A program made the translations under genes and the position numbers. Positions 1 to 6,044 of a DNA stretch of 8,197 nt are shown one piece after another (the first letter of the stretch is position 1; the number at the start of each line of letters is the position of its first letter). Source of the DNA: Oscillospiraceae bacterium (GTDB taxonomy: Bacteria > Bacillota > Clostridia > Oscillospirales > Oscillospiraceae). Below the pieces are notes generated by a model. The model was not told the DNA's origin, made no database searches, and saw nothing but the letters and a program-made list of their open reading frames with translations. The DNA lies in assembly GCA_016296565.1 (NCBI GenBank), contig JAEDJB010000085.1:1-8197 (forward strand), given 5' to 3'.

Positions 1-27
1 TAAGTAAATCGGGTCATCGAAACACAT
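1..27 (-). CDS. possible start of an unidentified gene (partial, runs off left edge)
   Basis: A short open frame begins with ATG at position 27 and stays open to the window edge (first residues MCFDDPIYL). A GAGG motif at 34-37 lies 6 nt upstream of this ATG, which makes it a better start than the in-frame ATG at 37-39, whose only purine run is too close. The frame lies about 50 nt downstream of a near-consensus promoter on the same strand, which is the main reason to believe it. Nine codons are too few to recognise a family, and the frame could be open by chance. Confidence 0.3.
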
Positions 28-81
28 CACAGACCTCATTTTCCGATGGGAGCAGGCGGCGGGATTCTACTTATTTTCATT

Positions 82-110
82 ATTATACCAGTTGCCTTGG
101 GTATCTTCAA
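82..110 (-). promoter_or_regulatory. sigma-A type promoter with extended -10, firing leftwards
   Basis: Read on the minus strand, TTGAAG (105-110) is followed after exactly 17 nt by a perfect TATAAT (82-87), preceded by TGG, which fits the TGn extended -10 element. The site sits in the most AT-rich part of the window, directly after a GC-rich repeat region and downstream of the ftsK terminator. Initiation would be expected near position 75, giving a leader of about 48 nt before the ATG at 27. The match is by eye; transcription from it is inferred. Confidence 0.65.
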
Positions 111-176
111 TGAGAAAGATTGCTTTCCGGAAAAAAGTTTTGGTCATTCGGCGGGGGGCGGGAGCAAGCCTTTGGG

Positions 177-191
177 TGGAGGGACCCTCCA
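177..191. repeat. 15-bp palindrome
   Basis: TGGAGGG and CCCTCCA flank a single A, giving a perfect 7-bp inverted repeat with one central base. As RNA it could fold only with a shorter stem (about 5 bp, loop of 5). It lies roughly 70 bp upstream of the leftward promoter, so it could be a protein-binding site, but it may simply be part of the surrounding repeat-rich spacer. Confidence 0.35.
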
Positions 192-203
192 GGCAGGCGT
201 GCG

Positions 204-258
204 CCCTCTCAGTCAGCTTCGCTGCCAGCTCCCCCAGAGGGGGAGCCAAGGGGGGTTG
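204..258 (-). repeat. hairpin-rich intergenic repeat module (REP-like)
   Basis: On the minus strand this stretch reads as a C-rich arm, a strong hairpin and a TGAGAGGG end. The hairpin at 228-246 has an 8-bp perfect stem (GCTCCCCC against GGGGGAGC) with a 3-nt loop. A second small hairpin, CAGC-TTC-GCTG, lies at 214-224. An alternative pairing exists between CCCTCT (204-209) and AGAGGG (236-241). The pattern of a GGGGAGCTG hairpin followed by AGCGAAGCT and TGAGAGGG resembles a dispersed intergenic repeat I recall from Faecalibacterium and Oscillospiraceae genomes. That resemblance is from memory, and only one copy is visible here. Confidence 0.55.
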
Positions 259-279
259 TGGAATCCTCCGCGTTGGTTC

Positions 280-355
280 GTAGGGGCGGATAGCATCCGC
301 CCGGGAAAGGCTGCGATGGCCCGGACGTTTGCGGGCGGCTGATAGCCGCCCCTAC
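280..355. repeat. 76-bp inverted-repeat element with two internal hairpins (REP/MITE-like)
   Basis: The ends form a perfect 10-bp inverted repeat, GTAGGGGCGG (280-289) and CCGCCCCTAC (346-355). Inside are two perfect 8-bp hairpins with 3-nt loops: GGGCGGAT/ATCCGCCC at 284-302 and GGGCGGCT/AGCCGCCC at 333-351. The outer stem and the two inner hairpins share bases, so they are alternative folds. There is no coding potential and no clear target-site duplication at the flanks. The layout is that of a dispersed palindromic intergenic element; whether it is repeated elsewhere in the genome cannot be seen from this window. Confidence 0.6.
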
Positions 356-415
356 AGGGTGGGTTGTTTTCACAGGTTCGCCGCCACAACAAGGGTGGGT
401 TGTTTTTGCAGGGTC
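345..415. repeat. imperfect tandem duplication, about 36 bp x 2
   Basis: Copy 1 (345-379) and copy 2 (380-415) both begin GCCGCC, share the exact 15-mer AGGGTGGGTTGTTTT (356-370 and 392-406), and end in CAGG followed by a related TC-containing tail. The copies differ by one single-base indel and several substitutions. Copy 1 overlaps the right end of the 76-bp inverted-repeat element, so the duplication may have copied that edge. Confidence 0.6.
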
Positions 416-425
416 CAGACAGAAG

Positions 426-455
426 AAAAGCCTCCCTTTGACCAGGGAGGCTTTT
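426..455 (-). terminator. rho-independent terminator of the operon, directly after ftsK
   Basis: AAAAGCCTCCCT and AGGGAGGCTTTT form a perfect 12-bp stem around a 6-nt loop. On the minus strand the 3' arm ends in TTTT and continues into a pyrimidine-rich stretch (CTTCTG). The hairpin starts 2 nt after the ftsK TAA codon and is the only clear terminator in the window. It therefore closes the leftward gene row. The A/T pairs at the stem base mean it could also act weakly on the plus strand. Confidence 0.88.
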
Positions 456-457
456 GC

Positions 458-3154
458 TTATTCTTCTTCGTAGCTCTGGGGGATGGGGTCGAAGGTCAGG
501 ATCTCTTCCTCCACGGGAGGGGGGGCTTCAGGCGGGGCGGGAGGTTCCTCTCCCCCCTCCTTCATCTGAATCCACTGCTCCTTGGTGATGAGCAGCTGCC
601 GGGGCTTGGAGCCCTCGAAGGGGCCCACGATGCCCTGCTGCTCCATCTGGTCCACCAGCCGGGCGGCCCGGGCATAGCCCAGCTTCAGCCGCCGCTGGAG
701 CATGGACACGGAAGCCTGTCCCAGCTCCAGGATCACGTCCACGGCGGCATCGAAGAGCTCGTCCTGCTCCTCGGCAGGCTCCCCGCCGGGGTAGCCGCCG
801 GAGGAGCCCTTGCCCTTCTTCTCCGACTCGCTGACGTGCTGCTCGATCTGCTCCATCACCGCGTCGTCGTAGTCCGCGGTGCTGTTCTGCTTCACGCTGT
901 CCACCACGGCGGCCACTTCTTCATCAGAAATGAAGCAGCCCTGGACCCGCTGGGGTTTGCCGGCTCCCAGAGGGAACCACAGCATATCCCCCTTGCCCAC
1001 CAGCTTCTCCGCCCCGGTGGTGTCCAGGATGATCCGGGACTCCAGGGAGGAGGCCACCGCGAAGGCGATGCGGGAGGGGATGTTGGCCTTCATAAGGCCG
1101 GTGATCACGTCGGCGGAGGGCCGCTGGGTGGCGATCACCAGGTGCATCCCCGAGGCGCGGCCCATCTGGGCCACCCGGCAGATGGACTCCTCCACCTCCT
1201 TGGCGGCCACCAGCATCAGGTCGGCCAGCTCGTCGATGACGATGACCACCTTGGGCAGAGGCTCCGCGTGCTCCTGCTTCTCCGCCCACTGGTTGTAGGA
1301 GCTCAGCTCCCGCACCCCCGCCTCGGCGAAGAGGCGGTAGCGCTTCATCATCTCCGTCACCGCCCACTGGAGGGCGCCGGCGGCCTTCTTGGGGTCGGTG
1401 ACCACGGGAATGAGCAGATGGGGAATGCCGTTATAACCCCCCAGCTCCACCATTTTGGGGTCCACCATAATGAGCCGCAGCTCCTGGGGTGTGGACTTGT
1501 AGAGCATGCTCACGATAATGGAGTTGATGCACACGGACTTGCCGGAGCCGGTGGTACCGGCGATGAGCATGTGGGGGAGCTTGGCGCAGTCCCCCACAAT
1601 GTAATTTCCGCTGATGTTCTTGCCCACGGAGAAGGCGGTGGAGGACTTGTGCCGGCGGAAGTCTTGGCTCTCCAGCACCTCCCGGATGGAGACGGGGGTC
1701 ACCACCCGGTTGGGCACCTCCACCCCCACCACGGAGATCTTCCCGGGCACCGGGGCGATGCGCACGTTGGACACGCCCAGGGCCAGGGCCACGTCGTCGG
1801 ACAGGTTGGTAAGCTTGTTCAGCCGCACCCCCTGCTCCAGGGCCACCTCATACCGGGTGACGGAAGGCCCCTGCACCGCGCCGGTGACCCGGCCGTCGAT
1901 GCCGAAGGAGGTGAGCACCCCGGACAGCCGGTCCAGGGTTCCCTGAAGCTCCTCCTGGGCGGCCTGGGCGGTCTCCCCGCTGGGGGGCGTGAGCAGGTCC
2001 AGGGGCGGGAACACATAGGGCTTCTCCTGGGTCTCCAGGTTCTGTTCAATGGTCTGGGCCACCGCCTGGCTCTCCTGGCGGATGGCCTCCTTCCGCTGGG
2101 CACGGGTGGGCTCCTTCTCCCCCACCTCCTGCCAGACCGGGGCGTTCTCCGCCGGGGTCACGGGGGCGGCAGCGGGAGCGGGTTCCTCCTGAGCCAGCTC
2201 GTCCAGCACCTGGTCCGGGGAGGGAACCCGGCTCTTGCGGTTAAAGAAGGGGGTCTTGCTCCCCTTCAGGGTTCCGGCAGCCTTCTCCTCCCGGGTTGCT
2301 TCCCTGGGAGATTCCTTGAGAGATTCTTTGGGAGATTCTTTGGCGGGGGGCGTTTTCTCCTTTTCCGGGGTCACGTCGTCCAGAGGCAGGTCCGGGGCCC
2401 GCTTCTTCCCCCGGCGGGGCAGGAAGGAGGACCAGAAGGGCTCCGGCTCCGGCCGGGGCTCTGGCTGGACGGGGGGCAGATCGTAGTAATCGTCCTCGTC
2501 CTCCTCGTATTCCTCCTCTTCCTCCCGTCTCCGCTCCCGGCGGCGGCGCGTCCAGCCCAGGAAGGCGGCGGGGGTCACATGGAACACCCCCGCAAGCAAA
2601 GCCAGGGCGGCCAGGATGAAGAGGAGCCCCGCCCCGATGCCGCTGAACCAGGTGCGGAAGGAGACGGCGAGAAAGCCCCCCAGCACCCCGCCGCTGAACA
2701 GCTTCTGCCCGTCCCGCCACAGGGAGGAGAAGGTGGACAGGCCCATGTCATAGGTGTAGGGGGAGAAAAGCAGGTGGAGGAAGGCCCCCAGCACCAGGAC
2801 CAGAAGGCCCAGGCACCAGAGCCGGCCCTGGACGGACTTTTCCCGCTTGGCCAGCAGGAACACCGCCGCCACAACAAGGGCAAAGGGGGTCAGGTAGAAC
2901 CCGAAGCCCACCAGGCCCTTGATCCCGTCGCACAGGAAGTCCACCACCACGGCGTGGATGCCGAACATCCCCAGGGCCAGCAGGATGGCCAGAAACAGGC
3001 ACACGGCAGCGCCCACTCCCCGGGCCACCGGGCTGGGCCGGTAGACCGGGAGGGGATTCTTCGGCTCCTTCTTCCCGGCCGGTTTTTTCTCCGCCGGCTT
3101 GCTCTTGGCGGCGGAGGTTTTGGCGGATGTAGTTTTCTTTTGGGTGGATGCCAT
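458..3154 (-). CDS. ftsK: DNA translocase FtsK/SpoIIIE, 898 aa
   Basis: Septum-anchored, ATP-driven DNA pump that moves chromosome ends across the closing division septum (FtsK), or DNA into the forespore (SpoIIIE role). The N-terminus is a basic K/A/P-rich leader (about 1-35). It is followed by four to five hydrophobic segments between roughly 46 and 193, then a long charged linker (about 200-380) with an Arg block, an Asp/Glu block and a KESP repeat. The RecA-like motor carries Walker A GTTGSGKS (533-540) and Walker B VVIVIDELADLM (636-647, with D641 and E642). A winged-helix gamma domain at about 798-845 would read orienting DNA sequences. A Pro/Glu-rich tail of about 33 residues follows. 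The start at 3154 is chosen because AAGGAGG lies 6 nt upstream; an in-frame ATG 7 codons earlier overlaps the uppP stop and has no such site. It is the last gene of the row, 20 nt after uppP, and a terminator follows immediately. The family is certain; the choice between vegetative and sporulation role is open. Confidence 0.96.
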   Translation of the reverse strand: MASTQKKTTSAKTSAAKSKPAEKKPAGKKEPKNPLPVYRPSPVARGVGAAVCLFLAILLALGMFGIHAVVVDFLCDGIKGLVGFGFYLTPFALVVAAVFLLAKREKSVQGRLWCLGLLVLVLGAFLHLLFSPYTYDMGLSTFSSLWRDGQKLFSGGVLGGFLAVSFRTWFSGIGAGLLFILAALALLAGVFHVTPAAFLGWTRRRRERRREEEEEYEEDEDDYYDLPPVQPEPRPEPEPFWSSFLPRRGKKRAPDLPLDDVTPEKEKTPPAKESPKESLKESPREATREEKAAGTLKGSKTPFFNRKSRVPSPDQVLDELAQEEPAPAAAPVTPAENAPVWQEVGEKEPTRAQRKEAIRQESQAVAQTIEQNLETQEKPYVFPPLDLLTPPSGETAQAAQEELQGTLDRLSGVLTSFGIDGRVTGAVQGPSVTRYEVALEQGVRLNKLTNLSDDVALALGVSNVRIAPVPGKISVVGVEVPNRVVTPVSIREVLESQDFRRHKSSTAFSVGKNISGNYIVGDCAKLPHMLIAGTTGSGKSVCINSIIVSMLYKSTPQELRLIMVDPKMVELGGYNGIPHLLIPVVTDPKKAAGALQWAVTEMMKRYRLFAEAGVRELSSYNQWAEKQEHAEPLPKVVIVIDELADLMLVAAKEVEESICRVAQMGRASGMHLVIATQRPSADVITGLMKANIPSRIAFAVASSLESRIILDTTGAEKLVGKGDMLWFPLGAGKPQRVQGCFISDEEVAAVVDSVKQNSTADYDDAVMEQIEQHVSESEKKGKGSSGGYPGGEPAEEQDELFDAAVDVILELGQASVSMLQRRLKLGYARAARLVDQMEQQGIVGPFEGSKPRQLLITKEQWIQMKEGGEEPPAPPEAPPPVEEEILTFDPIPQSYEEE
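2306..2341 (-). repeat. 12-bp x 3 in-frame tandem repeat in the ftsK linker
   Basis: Three consecutive 12-bp units, differing at only a few positions, encode KESP-KESL-KESP (residues 272-283 of FtsK). The units keep the reading frame, so gain or loss of one would only change the length of the flexible linker between membrane domain and motor. Confidence 0.8.
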
Positions 3155-3160
3155 AGGGTC

Positions 3161-3167
3161 CCTCCTT
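3161..3167 (-). promoter_or_regulatory. ribosome binding site that sets the ftsK start
   Basis: AAGGAGG is a full anti-Shine-Dalgarno match 6 nt before the ATG at 3152-3154. It supports this start over the upstream in-frame ATG at 3173-3175, which shares a base with the uppP stop codon (TAATG). Confidence 0.85.
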
Positions 3168-3174
3168 GCGGGCA

Positions 3175-4014
3175 TTAATGGAAGATTAAGGTGGCGATCA
3201 CCGCCGCTGCGCCGATGCCCCAGCAGTAGTAGGCAAAGTTCCCGAACTTGCCCTTGTCCGCCAGCAGGTTCACCAGGCGGATGGCAAAGTAGCCGGAGAC
3301 GGCGGCCACCACGGTGCCGGCGATGTAGGCCGGCAGGAGAGAGGTGTCAATTCCCGCCGCCACCGCGTCGCCGATGCTGATGATGTTGGCTCCCAGCACC
3401 GCGGGGATGGACAGCAGGAAGGAAAAGCGCACGGCAAACTTCCGGGAAAAGCCCCGGAGCATACCGGCGGAGATGGTGGTGCCCGACCGGGACAGACCGG
3501 GAACCACCGCCAGGGCCTGTCCCACGCCCACCAGCAAAGCGTCCAGCAGGGTGGCGGAGCGGACGGTCTTCTTCCCCTTGGCCATCCGATCCGAGAAGAA
3601 GAGGATGCAGCCGGTGACGATGAGGGCAAAGCCCACGAAGATGGTGTTGCTGTAAAGGCTCTCCACCTTGTCCTTGATGGGCAGAACCACAATCAGGGGC
3701 AGGGTGGCAACGATGAGCATCAGGATCATCCGGGCGCCCGGGTCCTTGCGGCCCTTTTTGTCTTCCTTCTTCTTTTTGGAGAAGAGGCCCGCCACCAGGC
3801 GGATGAAGGCCTTGACCAGGTTGACTATGTCCTTCCAGTAGTAGACAAAGATGGCGATGAGGGTGCCCAGGTGCAGGAGCACGTCAAAGAACAGCCCCGC
3901 CTCGGTGAGACCGAAGAAGTGCTGAAACAGGGACAGGTGGCCCGAGCTGGAGATGGGGAGAAACTCCGCAATCCCCTGGACCAGTCCCAGAAAGACAGAC
4001 GAGAGAAAACCCAC
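3175..4014 (-). CDS. uppP: undecaprenyl-diphosphatase UppP (BacA family), 279 aa
   Basis: Integral membrane phosphatase that converts undecaprenyl diphosphate to undecaprenyl phosphate, recycling the lipid carrier for peptidoglycan and other wall polymers; high dosage gives bacitracin resistance. Both family signatures are present. The first is QGIAEFLPISSSGH (13-26), with the Q13-x-x-x-E17 pattern and H26. The second is PGLSRSG (172-178), with R176. The remainder is a set of hydrophobic helices, with a very basic cytosolic-type loop around 79-95 (KKKKEDKKGRK). Length is normal for the family. Translation starts at a GTG codon: AAGGAGG lies 10 nt upstream, and the N-terminus MGFLSSVFLGLVQG aligns with the family's usual start. 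It begins 15 nt after the apeA stop and precedes ftsK by 20 nt, linking wall synthesis with division. Confidence 0.96.
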   Translation of the reverse strand: MGFLSSVFLGLVQGIAEFLPISSSGHLSLFQHFFGLTEAGLFFDVLLHLGTLIAIFVYYWKDIVNLVKAFIRLVAGLFSKKKKEDKKGRKDPGARMILMLIVATLPLIVVLPIKDKVESLYSNTIFVGFALIVTGCILFFSDRMAKGKKTVRSATLLDALLVGVGQALAVVPGLSRSGTTISAGMLRGFSRKFAVRFSFLLSIPAVLGANIISIGDAVAAGIDTSLLPAYIAGTVVAAVSGYFAIRLVNLLADKGKFGNFAYYCWGIGAAAVIATLIFH

Positions 4015-4024
4015 AGCGATTGTT

Positions 4025-4031
4025 CCTCCTT
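4025..4031 (-). promoter_or_regulatory. ribosome binding site of uppP, overlapping the apeA stop codon
   Basis: AAGGAGG begins within the TAA stop of apeA (TAAGGAGG) and lies 10 nt before the GTG start of uppP. It supports the GTG start and suggests that terminating ribosomes feed directly into uppP translation. Confidence 0.8.
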
Positions 4032-5442
4032 ATCCGTCGATGTACAGGGCCTTCATGGCCTTGTAGGTCATGTAGCAGTCCAGCTTGGCAGTGGTCTCGA
4101 AGGGGGCGTGCATGGACAGGACGGGTACCCCGGCGTCGATGGTGTCGATGTTCCGGTTGGCCATGTAGCAGGCCACGGTGCCGCCGCCCCCCTGGTCGGT
4201 CTTGCCCAGCTCCGCCAGCTGCCAGACCACCTGGTTCTCCGCAAAGACCCGGCGGACCTTGCCCACCAGCTCGGCGGAGGCGTCGGAGGCCCCGGACTTG
4301 CCCCGGGCCCCGGTGTACTTGCTGATGCACACGCCGTAGTTTAAGAAGGCGCTGTTGCGCACCTCGTAGGCCTCGGCGAAGTTGGGGTCGTAGGCGGCGC
4401 TTACGTCGGCGGACAGGCAGAAAGCGGACTCATAGCAGGCCTTCAGGGGCACGTCCTGGCTGTCGCACAGGTCGCTCATGAAGGTGTCAAAGGCTGCCGA
4501 CTGCATGCCGGAGACCCCCTCGGAGCCGATCTCCTCTTTATCCGCCAGCACGCACACGGCGGTTTTCTCGGGAGCGCTCTCCAGCTCCAGCAGGGCGTGG
4601 AGGCAGGCGTAGGCGCACACCCGGTCGTCCTGGCCGTAGGCCCCGATCACCGACCGGTCCAGGCCGATATCCACCGCCTTGGCGGCGGGGACGGCCATGA
4701 GCTCGGCGGAGAGGAAGTCCTCCTCCACCATGCCGTACTTTTCCTGCAAAATAGAGAGAATGCCCAGCTTCACCCGGTCGCTGCCCTCCTCCTTGGAGTA
4801 AGGGCGGCTGCCGATGAACACGTTGAGCTGCTCGGCGGAGACGATGTCTCCCATGGTTTTCTTGGCCTGGTCCCCGGCCAGGTGGGGCAGCAGGTCCCCC
4901 ACGGTGAACTGGGGGTCTCCCGGGTCCTCGCCGATGCGCACGGTGACGGAGGTGCCGTCCCGAAGGATCACCACCCCGTGGAGGGCCAGGGGGATGGTGG
5001 TCCACTGGTACTTCTTGATGCCCCCGTAGTAGTGGGTTTTCAGGTAGGCCATCTCCTTGTCCTCATAGAGGGGGTTCTGCTTTAAGTCCAGGCGGGGGGA
5101 GTCAATGTGGGCAGCGCCGATGACCGCGCCCTCCCCCAGGGACTTCTGGCCGATCACCGCCAGCATCAGGGACTTGCCCCGGTTGTTCCGGTACACCTTG
5201 TCCCCGGGCTGGAGCTTCTCCCCCCGGACCAGGGGGCGGAACCCGGCAGCCTCTGCCAGGCCGATGGCGTAGCTCACGCACTCCCGCTCGGTCTTGCCCT
5301 CGTCCAGGAAGGTCTTGTAGCCCTGGCAGTAGGCCTGGATCAGGGCCTCCTCCCCCTCCGCCAGACGGTCGTAGCCGTTGGTGGGCTGGAAAAACAGGGC
5401 CTTCTTTTTCTGCTGGGCCTCTGTCTGTGTGTTCTTGTCCAT
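4030..5442 (-). CDS. apeA: M18 family aminopeptidase (ApeA type), 470 aa
   Basis: Two-metal (zinc-type) aminopeptidase removing N-terminal residues from peptides in the cytosol; no signal peptide or membrane segment is visible. The expected metal and catalytic residues are all in place: H112 in AHIDSPRLD, Asp 272/273 in GAYGQDDR, the Glu pair 303/304 in DKEEIGSEG, D346 in SADVSAAYDP, and H445 in SMHAPFE. The segments THYYGGIKKY (136-145), KYTGARGK (375-382) and DQGGGGT (416-422) match the ApeA branch (as in Thermotoga ApeA) rather than the shorter ApeB branch. Length is typical. The start has AAAGGAG 7 nt upstream, inside the end of coaE, and is 1 nt from the coaE stop, so the two are probably translationally coupled. 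Substrate preference is not evident. Its position among translation and cell-wall genes suggests only general peptide turnover. Confidence 0.94.
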   Translation of the reverse strand: MDKNTQTEAQQKKKALFFQPTNGYDRLAEGEEALIQAYCQGYKTFLDEGKTERECVSYAIGLAEAAGFRPLVRGEKLQPGDKVYRNNRGKSLMLAVIGQKSLGEGAVIGAAHIDSPRLDLKQNPLYEDKEMAYLKTHYYGGIKKYQWTTIPLALHGVVILRDGTSVTVRIGEDPGDPQFTVGDLLPHLAGDQAKKTMGDIVSAEQLNVFIGSRPYSKEEGSDRVKLGILSILQEKYGMVEEDFLSAELMAVPAAKAVDIGLDRSVIGAYGQDDRVCAYACLHALLELESAPEKTAVCVLADKEEIGSEGVSGMQSAAFDTFMSDLCDSQDVPLKACYESAFCLSADVSAAYDPNFAEAYEVRNSAFLNYGVCISKYTGARGKSGASDASAELVGKVRRVFAENQVVWQLAELGKTDQGGGGTVACYMANRNIDTIDAGVPVLSMHAPFETTAKLDCYMTYKAMKALYIDG

Positions 5443-5443
5443 G

Positions 5444-6043
5444 TCAGTTCTCCTTTATAATCTCCCGGAAGAGCGTCTGGGCCCGCTGGGAAAAACTCTC
5501 TACGGTATCCCTCTCCGTGCTCTCCAGGGTGTAGTCGCAGTGCTCCTGGAACCAGGCGCTGGGCTTCTGGGCGGCCACCCGCATCCGGGCGTACGCCTCG
5601 GAAATCCCCTCCCGGGCCATGATCCGCTTCACCCGCAGCTCCTCCGGGGCGGTGATGGCCACGGTGCAGTCGCAGTAGGCGGACAGGGAGCTGTCCACCA
5701 GGGCGATGGCGTCGATGGCCGCGGCGGGGCGGCCCTCCGCCCGGGCCTGGGCGATGCGGCGGCCGGTCTCCTGGTCTACGTACTTGTGGGTAATGGCGTT
5801 GAGATCCGCCAGGGCCTCCGGGTCCTGAAAGACGATGCTCCCCAGCTTTTTCCGGTCCAGGACGTTCCCCTGGTACACCTCCCCGAACCGGGCGGTGAGC
5901 TCCGCCCGCATGGGGGCGCTGGACACGGTCAGGTCGTGGTAGACCGCGTCCGCGTCAATGATGCAGCCGCCTAAGTCCCGGAGGGCGTTTAACGCCGTGG
6001 TCTTTCCGGCTCCCGTGGGGCCGGTGATGCCGATTACCTTCAT
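5444..6043 (-). CDS. coaE: dephospho-CoA kinase CoaE, 199 aa, divergent
   Basis: Catalyses the last step of coenzyme A synthesis, phosphorylating the 3'-hydroxyl of the dephospho-CoA ribose with ATP. The P-loop is GPTGAGKT (8-15), and IIDADAVYHDL (28-38) matches the conserved DAD substrate region. THKYV (85-89) stands where the family usually has H-P. Length fits the family. It departs from classical CoaE: the usual GGIGSGKS loop is altered, PLL(F/V)E is IALVD (113-117), and the lid/C-terminal region QKPSAWFQEH (159-168) lacks the usual Q-x(n)-R arginine. AAAGGGG lies 10 nt before the ATG, within the end of tsaC, and the two genes are 1 nt apart. A related P-loop kinase is possible, but overall layout and N-terminal motifs favour CoaE. 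Confidence 0.86.
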   Translation of the reverse strand: MKVIGITGPTGAGKTTALNALRDLGGCIIDADAVYHDLTVSSAPMRAELTARFGEVYQGNVLDRKKLGSIVFQDPEALADLNAITHKYVDQETGRRIAQARAEGRPAAAIDAIALVDSSLSAYCDCTVAITAPEELRVKRIMAREGISEAYARMRVAAQKPSAWFQEHCDYTLESTERDTVESFSQRAQTLFREIIKEN

Positions 6044-6044
6044 C

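Noticed and set aside
46..342. 98-codon plus-strand frame in the left spacer
   Set aside because: It runs through the minus-strand promoter and palindromic repeats, has no ribosome binding site and gives a compositionally odd, unrecognisable protein.
204..415. CRISPR-like array in the repeat-rich spacer
   Set aside because: There are only two copies of the 36-bp unit with no unique spacers between them, and the other repeats are unrelated hairpins; no cas genes are nearby.
3173..3175. Upstream in-frame ATG giving a 905-residue FtsK
   Set aside because: It shares a base with the uppP stop and has no ribosome binding site, whereas the ATG at 3152-3154 has AAGGAGG 6 nt upstream.
329..3178. 949-codon open frame on the plus strand opposite ftsK
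   Set aside because: It is an antisense shadow: strong G/C at third codon positions in ftsK removes stop codons on the other strand. The translation is low-complexity (Gly/Leu/His-rich) with no recognisable domain, while the minus-strand frame has clear FtsK motifs.
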